From positions 1 through 64,000 of the forward strand of contig DAKJ01000009.1 of NCBI GenBank assembly GCA_002496565.1: a stretch of 64,000 nt of DNA, given 5' to 3'. This document shows positions 35,975 to 44,240 of this stretch, one piece after another. The translations under genes were made by a program, and so were the position numbers. Position 1 is the stretch's first letter; the number at the start of each line of letters is the position of its first letter. Source of the DNA: Methanosarcina sp. UBA289. Its GTDB lineage: Archaea > Halobacteriota > Methanosarcinia > Methanosarcinales > Methanosarcinaceae. The notes beneath the pieces were generated by a model. That model had not been told where the DNA came from. It made no database searches and saw only the letters and a list, made by a program, of their open reading frames with translations.

Positions 35975-36268
35975 CTACCAAATCTAGGACTGTAGTTTTC
36001 AAGCCTGAGGACGCGGCAGTAATTGAGAAAAAGGGGATGAAGATGAGAATCTATACCACTGAAACCGAGTCAGGAAATGCCGCTGTACTCTATCAGGAAA
36101 CACAGAAAGGGCACATAGAGGAATTCCTGCATGAGAAAAGTGATTTTATCTATTATATCCTTGAATGCAGTGGGGTCTGGATAGTTGAGGACAGAGCGTT
36201 TGAGGTTCGAGCCGGAGACGTTTTTCCACCTATTGGATAAGTTACTGGGGCATCCGGTCTGAGTGCAA
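35975..36268 (+). pseudogene. Broken cupin-domain gene
   Basis: The frame reads VVFKPEDAAVIEKKG upstream of the ATG at 36037, then EFLHEKSDFIYYILECSG and VEDRAFEVRAGDVF, a typical cupin 'glycine-acid' turn. It stops at 36240 just where the proline-rich cupin motif (IPP-N/G) should continue. The neighbouring frame reads LLDKLLGHPV and stops. The start is missing upstream and the end is frameshifted. It follows the broken pyrophosphohydrolase directly. Confidence 0.65.
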
Positions 36269-36283
36269 ACTTGAATAATGAAG

Positions 36284-36922
36284 TTAAAGCCTTTCAAGCA
36301 CTACTTTATTTTTTGTCTGGTCTTTTATTCTTTTAGTGAACTCATCTTCAAGCTCCTCTCTTACAAGGAGAATGAATTCTACTGTATCCGAATACATTTC
36401 TTCCTGAATTTCTGCGTATTTTTCTATCAGGTTTCTTACTTTCTGGCTTTCCGCATATCTCAGACGTATTCTTAATCTGACTTGCTCGAAGACTTCAATA
36501 ACTTCAGCCTCTTCAATAGCAGCAAGTGCCGTATCCCGGTATGCTCTCGAGAGTCCCCCGAAACCCAGTTTTGTTCCCCCGAAATACCGGGTCACGACCA
36601 CAACCACGTTCAGGATTTCTTTTGATTCGAGTACTTTAAAAACAGGCTTTCCTGAGCTGCCCGCAGGCTCCCCGTCATCATCGTATTTTAGAGCAAAAGA
36701 GTTATTTTCATTAATAAAATAAGCCGAAACATTATGGTTCGCATCGCGGTGTAATTCCTTTATATTTCTTATGAAAGCTTTTGCCTCAGCTTCATTTTCC
36801 ACAGGTCTGGCATAACCTATGAACAGGGAATTTTTGAATTCCTTCTGAGCCTTCCCACAGCCTTTGAGAGTTCTGTAACTTTTCAGTGTTTTATCCTCAA
36901 ACCGCTTTAAGATTCTGTCCAA
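36284..36922 (-). CDS. YigZ/IMPACT family protein (UPF0029)
   Basis: The 212-aa protein has the conserved N-terminal UPF0029 domain (SLFIGYARPVENEAEA, DDGEPAGSSGKPV, VVVTRYFGGTKLGFGGL) and the C-terminal DUF1949-like region. Relatives include bacterial YigZ and the eukaryotic IMPACT domain; the biochemical role is unclear. It is intact while its plus-strand neighbour is decayed. Its 3' end nearly meets that pseudogene. Confidence 0.92.
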   Translation of the reverse strand: MDRILKRFEDKTLKSYRTLKGCGKAQKEFKNSLFIGYARPVENEAEAKAFIRNIKELHRDANHNVSAYFINENNSFALKYDDDGEPAGSSGKPVFKVLESKEILNVVVVVTRYFGGTKLGFGGLSRAYRDTALAAIEEAEVIEVFEQVRLRIRLRYAESQKVRNLIEKYAEIQEEMYSDTVEFILLVREELEDEFTKRIKDQTKNKVVLERL

Positions 36923-37283
36923 ACCGAGTGTTTACAGGTTTGCGCTTACTCAACGGAGGGATATTACATCCCATTTAAATACTTTTCTCCGCAAAATGGT
37001 TCTCCTATTTTAACCTTTATGCATATATTCGCCTTCTAATATTTATTTCAGGTATATTGGGAAAAGATTGTATATATGGAGTATAATTAATCAGATATTT
37101 CAAAAAATTTTCTGATTTGAATATATTTCATAAAAAAATGTCCAATCTTGCGGTATTAGTTTTTTACCAAATCGAAAAGTTTTAATGTTATTGGCTGGTC
37201 ATGCATAAATATCTCATATGAAAATCTCATAATTTTGTATGAGCTGGGTGTAAAAAAGGAAGAGAACTTTAGAGGTATTATTA
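36923..37283. other. Intergenic region
   Basis: About 360 nt of AT-rich sequence between divergent genes. It must carry the promoters of yigZ and of the acidic lipoprotein. Nothing specific is visible. Confidence 0.35.
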
Positions 37284-37694
37284 ATGAAAAAAATGTTAAG
37301 GATTATGGCAATGCTCCTTATTATTGCTACTGTTGTCTTTGCAGCTGGCTGTGCTGAGTCTGCTGACACAACAGAAGAAGGAGCTGCAGAAGAAGTGACT
37401 GATGAAGCCCCAGTAGCAGATGAAGCTGCAGCCGGAGATGAAGCTGTAGTAGAAGAAACTGCAGCTGAAGTTGCAGATGAAGACAATGCAACTGAAGTAG
37501 TCGTTGAAGACGACAACGCAACTGAAGATATTGCAGCTGAAGATGTCGCTGACGAAAACGTCACTGACGAAGACGTCGCTGACGAAAACGTCACTGATGA
37601 AGATGTCGCTGACGAAGATGTCGCTGACGAAAACGTCACTGACGAAAACGTCACTGACGAAAACGCTGCAGATGAAGATGCAGAAGAAGAATAA
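37284..37694 (+). CDS. Acidic repeat lipoprotein
   Basis: The 136-aa protein starts with a signal peptide and lipobox (VVFAAGCAE, C23). After that it consists almost only of Asp, Glu, Ala, Val, Thr and Asn. From about residue 90, units of five residues alternate (DENVT, DEDVA), coded by a near-exact 30-nt DNA repeat. It carries no basic residue after residue 6 and no aromatic residue in the mature part, and it should be disordered and strongly negative at the cell surface. N-x-T sites (ENVT, DNAT) recur, so it could be glycosylated. The function is unknown; cation binding or a surface layer role is speculative. A strong terminator follows. Confidence 0.85.
   Translation: MKKMLRIMAMLLIIATVVFAAGCAESADTTEEGAAEEVTDEAPVADEAAAGDEAVVEETAAEVADEDNATEVVVEDDNATEDIAAEDVADENVTDEDVADENVTDEDVADEDVADENVTDENVTDENAADEDAEEE
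37552..37670 (+). repeat. Coding tandem repeat (15/30-nt units)
   Basis: Units of the kind GCTGACGAAAACGTCACT and GACGAAGACGTCGCT alternate about eight times. Silent differences are few, which suggests recent expansion or contraction. Confidence 0.8.
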
Positions 37695-37735
37695 ACGGTT
37701 TAATTCAGCAACAGCGTAAAAAAGGAATTATCCAA

Positions 37736-37755
37736 GTAGCCTTTTAAAAGGCTAC
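37736..37755 (+). terminator. Terminator of the acidic lipoprotein gene
   Basis: GTAGCCTTTT and AAAAGGCTAC form a perfect 20-nt palindrome, followed by ATTTTTAGTTTTTAA. It is one of the clearest hairpin-T signals in the window. The remaining sequence up to 38060 is AT-rich without a gene. Confidence 0.75.
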
Positions 37756-38059
37756 ATTTTTAGTTTTTAAATATAATTAGAAATAAGTTGAATATCTTTA
37801 GAAATATTTAAACGTGATTGTCTTCTCTTTTTTTATTACTGTCGTCTGAGAATACATAGATAATTATTAAATTAAGTTTTAATAAAAACTAGACTCAAGG
37901 CGATTGAAGCTAATCCTATGACTTTTTGTGTTTCATATTCCTCTGGAAGAATATAATTATCAGAGTAGATAATTATAACAGATGAATTATTTATTTTATA
38001 TTGTATTAAACAAATGACATTTGAGGTCTAAGTTTGTCTCTTTTAGCCTCCTATCTTCA

Positions 38060-38553
38060 TCACGCTATTGCCGTATTCCCCAGTCTGTTCAATCTTTTCC
38101 CTCACATGACTGCCCTTAAAAATGTGGCTCTTGCCCTATAAAAGTTAGAGGGCTTTCTAAGAAAACGCTTACGATCGTGCTCGTGATCTCCTGAAAAAAG
38201 TAGGGCTTGAAGACAAAGCCGATGCCTATCCCAGTTCCTTATTTAGAGGCCAGCAGCATAGGGCCGCAATCGCCCGAGCTCTTGCAATGCGCCCGAAGGT
38301 TATGCTTTTTGATGAACCTACATCTGCCCTTGATCCAGAAATGGTAGGCGAAGTCTTAAACGTTATGAAAGATCTTGCAAAAGAAGGTATGACAATGATT
38401 GTTGTAACTCATGAAATGGGTTTTGCCAGAGAGGTAGGCGACCGAGTACTCTTCATGGATGACGGTGTCATAGTTGAGAAAGGCACACCTAAGGAAGTCT
38501 TTTTTAATGCTCAGAATGAAAGGACGAAATCATTTTTGAGCAAGATTTTGTAA
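38060..38553 (+). pseudogene. Degraded polar amino acid ABC transporter ATPase (GlnQ-like)
   Basis: The first recognisable piece (from about 38073) reads NLFPHMTALKNVALAL and then TAA. After frame changes comes AYDRARDLLKKVGLEDKADAY, then RGQQHRAAIARALAMRPK and an intact Walker B (VMLFDEPTSALDPEMVG) and H-loop (VVTHEMGFAREVGD). The N-terminal third with Walker A is gone. The signature motif reads LFRGQQHR instead of LSGGQQQR. No permease or binding protein is nearby. It is a clear remnant. The 38287-38553 piece alone (88 aa) cannot bind ATP normally. Confidence 0.88.
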
Positions 38554-38742
38554 TGGCAGGTGTAAAAAATAGAATTTTTACATATAGCAGCCTCTCATTT
38601 TTACCTTGGGTGAAAATAAATTTCAGGTTTTGGATTTGTATATATTAAAAACAATTATTTTTAAATAGATATTTAAATTTATTTTCATAATTTTTATGTA
38701 ATAGTTTTCCTTATTTACCGCCATTGTTATTGAGGCTACAAT

Positions 38743-39636
38743 ATGACAGAAACCCTAAAAGCCTACTTTGACCTTATACGTGCTCACTTTCTTCCAGCAT
38801 GGCCCCTGGTCTTCTGTTCCGGGTTAGTGCTTGCTTTTGCTAATACCGGCGGATTTTCCTGGCCACTAATAATTAAAGCTGCTCTGATAGGCCTTTTTGG
38901 TTTCGAAGCTGGACTCGTGCTTAATGACTACGTAGACAGAAACAGGGACAGGCTTGACGTTGAGAATACACTTACCAGATACTGGAGACCTTTCAAAAGC
39001 CGGCCCATTCCGTCAGGAAAGATCTCTTCAAAAAACGCCTTCTTGCTGTTTATCCTGTTTGCAGGAATTGCTTCAGCTCTGATTTTCACGCTTCCCTATC
39101 CGAATTCGCTCTATGTCTTTTTGATAATGCTGTACTCTTATGGTATTGAGGCTTTTTACCAGATTAAAAAACGAAACCAGAAGTATCCTATCGCGCAACT
39201 CCTTGGCAGGACGGATTTAACCCTCTTTCCGGCGGCAGGTTATCTCTGCTACGGGCAGTCTGACATGACAATATTTCTCTATATTATTTTCCTCTATCCC
39301 TGGACAATGGCGCATCTGGGCTTGAACGATTTTATAGACCTGAAAAACGACCGGGCAAGAGGCATGAACGCTATAGCCGTCCTTTACGGCGCAAAAGGGG
39401 CCATGTACTGGATTACAGGCTTTACGCTTCTCCACTTCTTTACAGCTATTTTCTTCCTCAAAGAGCTTGGGGATATTGCCTTTTATGGTTTTCTTGCAGG
39501 TTTTGTGCTCCTTGCAGGGTCAAACCTTTACATGTGGAAAGAAAAAAGTCCAGATGCCGGAATGAAAATACTGCCTGTTTACCATGGGACTCTTGTAATT
39601 TACGCGGTGTCGATTATTCTAGACTTCATATACTGA
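38743..39636 (+). CDS. UbiA-family prenyltransferase (copy 1)
   Basis: The 297-aa membrane protein has about eight or nine helices and both aspartate-rich motifs of the UbiA superfamily: NDYVDRNRD (about residue 62) and NDFIDLKND (about 191). It should transfer a prenyl group to an unknown acceptor in the membrane. The family in archaea includes lipid, quinone-like and haem enzymes. FRSRP-like 'PFKSRPIPSGKIS' is typical. A paralogue lies 185 nt downstream. The partner pathway is not visible in the window. Confidence 0.85.
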   Translation: MTETLKAYFDLIRAHFLPAWPLVFCSGLVLAFANTGGFSWPLIIKAALIGLFGFEAGLVLNDYVDRNRDRLDVENTLTRYWRPFKSRPIPSGKISSKNAFLLFILFAGIASALIFTLPYPNSLYVFLIMLYSYGIEAFYQIKKRNQKYPIAQLLGRTDLTLFPAAGYLCYGQSDMTIFLYIIFLYPWTMAHLGLNDFIDLKNDRARGMNAIAVLYGAKGAMYWITGFTLLHFFTAIFFLKELGDIAFYGFLAGFVLLAGSNLYMWKEKSPDAGMKILPVYHGTLVIYAVSIILDFIY

Positions 39637-39821
39637 GTCATTCTAGTATACTGAGTTGGAAAAAATAGTGTTGCCAAGAAGGTATCCTGGAGTTTCTTTT
39701 TTCCCAACCTGTTTTCTCAGTTTTTAATTTCTCAATTTTTGATCATTTTCCGAGTAAAATACTGTTAGTTTCTTTATTCCCGTTACAAAAAGTATAAACA
39801 TATAACTTACTTTTATATTAC

Positions 39822-40730
39822 TTGGGGGAAAGGGGCACGAAAGAAACCATAAAAGCCTTGATAGATCTGACAAGAGCTCACTTTTTTCCTGTCTGGATTT
39901 TGCTTTTCTCTTCAGGCCTTGCACTTGCTTTCGAGAATTATGGAGACTTTTCCTGGCCAATTACTTTCAAGGCCGTTTTGATCGGGGTTTTCGGGTTTGA
40001 AGGCGGGCTTGTGCTCAACGATTTCGTTGACCGGAAAAAAGACAGACTTGATGTAGAGGGTTCCCTTACAGCCTACTGGAGACCTTTCAAAAGTCGCCCG
40101 CTTCCGTCTGGAAGGATTTCCCCTAATTTTGCTCTGATAGTTTTTTTGCTTTTTTCTGGGCTCACGGGATTGTTAATGTTTACATTACCTTATCCGAACT
40201 CCTTTTACGTATTCATCGCAATGCTTTCATCCTGTATTCTTGAATATTTCTATCAGATTAAAAGAAAGAAACAGAATTTCCCTATAGCCCAGCTTGCAGG
40301 AAGAATGGATTTTACGCTTTTTCCGGTAGCAGGCTATCTCTGCTATGGGCAACCTGATATGTTAGTACTGCTCTACCTGCTCTTTTTTTATCCCTGGACG
40401 CTTGCCCATCTTGCAGTCAATGATTTCATTGATACGGAAAACGACAGAGCCAGAGGAATAAAATCAATTCCTGTACTTTATGGCACTGAAATAACTTTAC
40501 TTTGGATATCGAGTTTTACGCTTGTGCATTATTTCACGGCATTCCTTTTTTTAAAACAACTTGGAGATATTGCATTTTACGGCTTTCTGTCAGGGTTTTT
40601 GGTGCTCGGGTTTGCAAATTATAAACTCCTTAGAAAAAAAAGTCAAAAAGCTGGACTGCTTGCTCTTTTCCTATATCATGTTTCACTGGTGATCTATTCA
40701 ATCTCGATTATTCTTGATTTTATTTTTTAA
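39822..40730 (+). CDS. UbiA-family prenyltransferase (copy 2)
   Basis: The 302-aa protein aligns with copy 1 over its whole length and keeps both motifs (NDFVDRKKD, NDFIDTENDRARG). The start is uncertain. TTG at 39822 opens the frame. By alignment copy 1's Met falls on an ACG (39837) just behind AAAGGGG. A TATA-like TATAAACATATAA at 39791-39804 would place transcription right at about 39822, so a leaderless TTG start is possible. The duplicated pair is co-oriented but probably separately transcribed. Confidence 0.84.
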   Translation: MGERGTKETIKALIDLTRAHFFPVWILLFSSGLALAFENYGDFSWPITFKAVLIGVFGFEGGLVLNDFVDRKKDRLDVEGSLTAYWRPFKSRPLPSGRISPNFALIVFLLFSGLTGLLMFTLPYPNSFYVFIAMLSSCILEYFYQIKRKKQNFPIAQLAGRMDFTLFPVAGYLCYGQPDMLVLLYLLFFYPWTLAHLAVNDFIDTENDRARGIKSIPVLYGTEITLLWISSFTLVHYFTAFLFLKQLGDIAFYGFLSGFLVLGFANYKLLRKKSQKAGLLALFLYHVSLVIYSISIILDFIF

Positions 40731-40836
40731 CCCAGTATGACCTTTTTTCATTATGGTTCATTCTCAATCTGGCTCTTTCTCAGTCTGGGTCTTTCTGACC
40801 CCCTCTCCCGCTCTTTTCGGTTTCTTCCGTAGAGAC

Positions 40837-41808
40837 TTAATTTTTCCTTCTGCAAAGTCTTAGAGTATGGCAGCGTAGACTTCCTCCCCCTGCAAGAAGG
40901 GCATCCGGGTGGAAAGGAATAATCTCAATGCCTTCCTTTTCAAGATTTTTCCTGGTTTTCAGATCAAATGCAATATCGTAATGAAAAATGGACCCGCCTT
41001 CAAGAGGAACAAAAGAACAGGCTAGGCGACGTTGCTCAGAATCCGAAACAGGAATAATTTCCACTCCTTTTTCTCTCATGAAAGATTTAAAATCGATTTT
41101 TTCTCTTGAATCTTCCGTAAAAAGGCAGGTCTCCTCAAAGGCAGGTAGATAAGCAAGGGCAAGGTCTTCTCTTATTCTGTTGAAAACAGTATCAGGATGC
41201 ATGTATCGTCTGGCTTTCGGGACCCGGACGTAAATAACCTCACTAAATTCGTTTTGAATATTTGAAATAAATTTTCTTATAAAAGGGTAAGTATGCCTTT
41301 CAGTGTCAGCTACAAAGACCGTTTCTTTTGAGAGCAGAAGGCAGCCCTCGAAAAAACCCTGGCCTCCATTGAATTCGCTGAGAATAGGAATTCCCAGATT
41401 CTTCAGGGCTTCCTTTACAACAATTTCTTCTTTCTCTCTGGCAGGCGGGCGCATTCTTGAGAGAATAGCCCCTTTTTCGGAGATAGCTGCGACATCATGC
41501 AGAAAAGTAAGATTTGGCATCCTCTTCATTAGAGCTGTATTGTCGTTCACATAATCTTCAAGTTCATAGATCCTGACGCCGTTTGATTCGAGCAGCTCCT
41601 GATAGCCTCTATGCTCTTTGATATACCCGGAAATTTCAGGAACCTTATCATATAGCCAGTATTTATAGTTCGATTCGTTGAGTAGAGAAAGTTCTTCCCC
41701 AGGAGTATGCATCAGTACGCTTTTCAGCCTTCCAAATTCCTCGCACCCGTAAGCGATACCTTGCCCTGCTTTTTCGGCGCCATCCAGTTCATCTATCTCG
41801 CAACCCAT
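40837..41808 (-). CDS. Arginine deiminase-like amidinotransferase-family enzyme
   Basis: The 323-aa protein has the guanidine-modifying fold. Visible are the catalytic cysteine in AGGGSLRCHT near the C-terminus, the His in RYMHPDTVFN (as in deiminases), an acidic site in GQGFFEGCLLL, and the substrate-side LVMHTPGEEL-like N-terminus. Arginine or a guanidino compound is the likely substrate; the precise product is unknown. An earlier ATG (41844) overlaps the upstream gene as ATGA, but GGGAGGT lies 7 nt before the ATG at 41808, so I chose the latter. It is last in a minus-strand trio with an EgtD-like methyltransferase and a radical SAM protein. Confidence 0.83.
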   Translation of the reverse strand: MGCEIDELDGAEKAGQGIAYGCEEFGRLKSVLMHTPGEELSLLNESNYKYWLYDKVPEISGYIKEHRGYQELLESNGVRIYELEDYVNDNTALMKRMPNLTFLHDVAAISEKGAILSRMRPPAREKEEIVVKEALKNLGIPILSEFNGGQGFFEGCLLLSKETVFVADTERHTYPFIRKFISNIQNEFSEVIYVRVPKARRYMHPDTVFNRIREDLALAYLPAFEETCLFTEDSREKIDFKSFMREKGVEIIPVSDSEQRRLACSFVPLEGGSIFHYDIAFDLKTRKNLEKEGIEIIPFHPDALLAGGGSLRCHTLRLCRRKN

Positions 41809-41840
41809 ACTCTGAACCTCCCTTTTTATCCATGTCACTC

Positions 41841-42833
41841 TCATATGCGTTTTTTTGCAAGGATTATAACATTTGCCCGGTCTTCACTAAGGAAGGCCTT
41901 GAGAAGCTCAAATCCACAAATCTCCAGGAAAGCTGTAATCTGGTCATATGTATATTTATAAGTAAAACCCATACGGATGACATCTCCTTCCCTGAAGCCT
42001 ATGGTTTCTGCCCCGATTGTGATTTCAGTATCCTTCAGAATATACACGCTTTTCCTGGTTCGGCATACTTCCCCTATACTTGAGTTCACATGCGCAAGCA
42101 AGAGTTCAAAATCGAAATCGTCAGGGGCCATTCCGTACTGAAGTAGAGGATACATATTGAAGATGGCATTCTCTCTTGACGCATATGTCCCCATTACGGA
42201 TTTCCTTGCGGATTGTGCTTCCTGGTCTTCAGCAGGGAGCAGGTTTGCATCAAAGAAAAAAAAGTCTCCCTGCTCAAGATTTTCACGGACTAGCTGAAGA
42301 ATGAATTCTGGCTCGTAATTACAAAAGGTATTTCCCAAGATACAAAAAAGAACCGGCAGACGCCAGTTCTTTTTAAGAATTGCCATATCTTCTATGAAAC
42401 CAACTATTCCTGTCTTTTCGATAGGCAGGTTTTTAACCTTTTCAAGGGCGAGATCCACAAATTCACTGTTTATATCGATAGGGTAATAGCGTATAGACAC
42501 TTTTCCTGAAGCTTGATTTTCAGCCAGGTTTTTTCTAACGAGGGCTTCGAGGAAAATCCTCTCCTTTTCCCCGGTTCCCACCCCCATACTTACGAGATTC
42601 ATGCCTGTCGGAATAAATCGAACTATTGATTCAAGATTTTTCTCCAGCATGCCTTTAAGCTGCCGGGCTACGGGAAATGTCTCAGTCCCATCAAGTTTCA
42701 GCCAGTTTTTTGCTCCGCCGGCACCTGTGTAAAGGAGATAATCAGGTAGTTCATGGTTTTTCAGGCACTCACAGAGTTTTTCTTCTAGACTCTTCTCACC
42801 GGTAATTACTATTTTTTCCTTATTTTCCGAAAC
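41841..42833 (-). CDS. EgtD-like SAM-dependent methyltransferase
   Basis: The open frame codes about 330 aa. The SAM-binding segment is SMGVGTGEKERIF, followed by YYPIDINSEFVDLAL, LFCILGNTFCNYEPE and FFFFDANLLPAED. These are the marks of the histidine-betaine-type (EgtD, DUF2260) methyltransferase family. The acceptor is probably an amino acid or amine. The ATG at 42650 would lose about 60 conserved-looking residues (YLLYTGAGGAKNWLKLDGTE). The frame is open back to 42833 but has no ATG, GTG or TTG there. An in-frame TAG (42836-42834) separates it from a TTG (42866) that has a perfect AGGTGA site. See findings. Confidence 0.8.
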   Translation of the reverse strand, partial: VSENKEKIVITGEKSLEEKLCECLKNHELPDYLLYTGAGGAKNWLKLDGTETFPVARQLKGMLEKNLESIVRFIPTGMNLVSMGVGTGEKERIFLEALVRKNLAENQASGKVSIRYYPIDINSEFVDLALEKVKNLPIEKTGIVGFIEDMAILKKNWRLPVLFCILGNTFCNYEPEFILQLVRENLEQGDFFFFDANLLPAEDQEAQSARKSVMGTYASRENAIFNMYPLLQYGMAPDDFDFELLLAHVNSSIGEVCRTRKSVYILKDTEITIGAETIGFREGDVIRMGFTYKYTYDQITAFLEICGFELLKAFLSEDRANVIILAKKRI

Positions 42834-42958
42834 CTACCCAAAATTCACTTTTCCTATCCTGTCCAATTTCTCACCTGACCCCCGAATCATTCAACAGCAG
42901 CTACCTGTCATTTCTTCCAGCTTATCACTCAGGCCCCGTTTATTACCCCTTCTACCAT

Positions 42959-44101
42959 TTATTTGAAACACTGCTGACACTCCATTCTGAGGGCTTCGAG
43001 TGGGTCGACACCATTGTTTACTCCTACACTGTAGGCGTATCCACGGCAGCCTATACACTCTTCCAGATGTTTGCAGTTCCCACACCTGCCTTCGAGTACT
43101 TTATCGATGTTTCGAACATATGTGAAAAGATCGGAGTCATAAATCTCCCGAAGGTTCATTTTATTTATGTTGTAGGGATACTCCCCTTTAATTCTAAGCG
43201 CAGGATGTTCGTCAAGCTTCGTAGGCGCGCAGGGCCGAACATTTCCATCGATATTGATATACAAGCTGTATAGGTGCTGAAGGCAACCGCTTGCAGTAAT
43301 TGGTGTGTAGGGCAGCCAGTCATACCCGTAATATCTTCGATCTATTTCCAGCAGTTTTAATTTGTATTCCTTTATCTCTTCAGCAGTCAGCAGCTTATCC
43401 TCAAGTTCGTCATTTGCCCTGCCTGTCGGCGTTAGAATTTCCATATTAGGAAAAATATTGTTTTGCCTGCAGAAATGCCAGATCTCCTCAATTTCTTCAA
43501 GATTCATTTTATTACTGACGAAAGAGACTCCCAGACGGAGTTCTCCAGGCACTGTCGGTTTTGAAAATCCTGCTTTAACAAGGTTTTCAAGTCCCTTGTT
43601 GATCAGTTCTGATGACCCTTCTCTTCCTGCAAGATAATCCTGGATTTCAGGCTTAAGGGAATCAAGCTTTCCCATTACTGAGGCATTGTGCTCGTATAGG
43701 AAACCTGCAAGTTCCTCTGTCATCAAAACCGTATTCGAAAAAAGCATGGGAATTATTCCCAGGGAATCGATATAGGCTATTAGATCCCTGAAATCCGGAT
43801 ACAAAGTTGGCTCTCCTCCCCCGATCACAACCACAGACTTGATCCCTAGTCCTTTTGCTTCCGAAATAATACGTTTGAGATTATTAAAATCGGCTATTTT
43901 TGCCGAATCCTCTCCACTCTGTGCATAGCAGTAGCGACAGCGGAGATTGCAAGATTTGTTCGTTTCAAGGCGTATGGCTAAAAGCCTGTTTGAGTTTCTG
44001 GCTTCATGGGCTTCCTGTGCCCCGTACATATAACCTTTCAGTATCGGAGGCGGGGAAAACAGGTTCAATGCGCCAGAATCTTTTTGTTTTTCTCCCAACA
44101 T
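42959..44101 (-). CDS. Radical SAM/SPASM domain protein
   Basis: The 380-aa protein has the radical SAM cluster motif C51-x3-C55-x2-C58 (CNLRCRYC), GGEPTLYPDF as the GGE motif, and a C-terminal SPASM-type region rich in cysteines (GCLQ, RPCAP, CGNCKHLEECIGCRGYAY, CQQC) for auxiliary clusters. This architecture is common in peptide and small-molecule maturases. It is the first gene of the trio and divergent from an SPL-like radical SAM gene. The stop is 92 nt before the TTG proposed for the next gene. No precursor peptide is obvious. Confidence 0.87.
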   Translation of the reverse strand: MLGEKQKDSGALNLFSPPPILKGYMYGAQEAHEARNSNRLLAIRLETNKSCNLRCRYCYAQSGEDSAKIADFNNLKRIISEAKGLGIKSVVVIGGGEPTLYPDFRDLIAYIDSLGIIPMLFSNTVLMTEELAGFLYEHNASVMGKLDSLKPEIQDYLAGREGSSELINKGLENLVKAGFSKPTVPGELRLGVSFVSNKMNLEEIEEIWHFCRQNNIFPNMEILTPTGRANDELEDKLLTAEEIKEYKLKLLEIDRRYYGYDWLPYTPITASGCLQHLYSLYINIDGNVRPCAPTKLDEHPALRIKGEYPYNINKMNLREIYDSDLFTYVRNIDKVLEGRCGNCKHLEECIGCRGYAYSVGVNNGVDPLEALRMECQQCFK

Positions 44102-44240
44102 ATTAAAAGATATAGATTCGACTGCTTATCAAGTTACAAGAAACTAAGTGATACTTTCAGGCACAGAAGGTTGATTTTATCCAGAGTTACCACTCTTTTT
44201 ATTAAGCTTATTATAGCTATCAGCCTTATTCTATTTCTGG
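44102..44240. promoter_or_regulatory. Divergent promoter region between two radical SAM genes
   Basis: This 139-nt gap must hold both promoters. TATA-like runs lie at 44105-44112 (minus side) and 44205-44225 (plus side). No operator can be defined. Confidence 0.3.

Noticed and set aside
38287..38553. Functional small ABC protein
   Set aside because: It is the C-terminal third of a GlnQ-like ATPase; upstream remnants in shifted frames and loss of Walker A show a pseudogene.
42891..43085. 64-codon minus-strand frame overlapping the radical SAM gene end, as a precursor peptide
   Set aside because: It lies mostly inside the SPASM coding region in another frame; the Cys/Arg-rich look comes from the reading-frame shift. 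I see no leader-core pattern.
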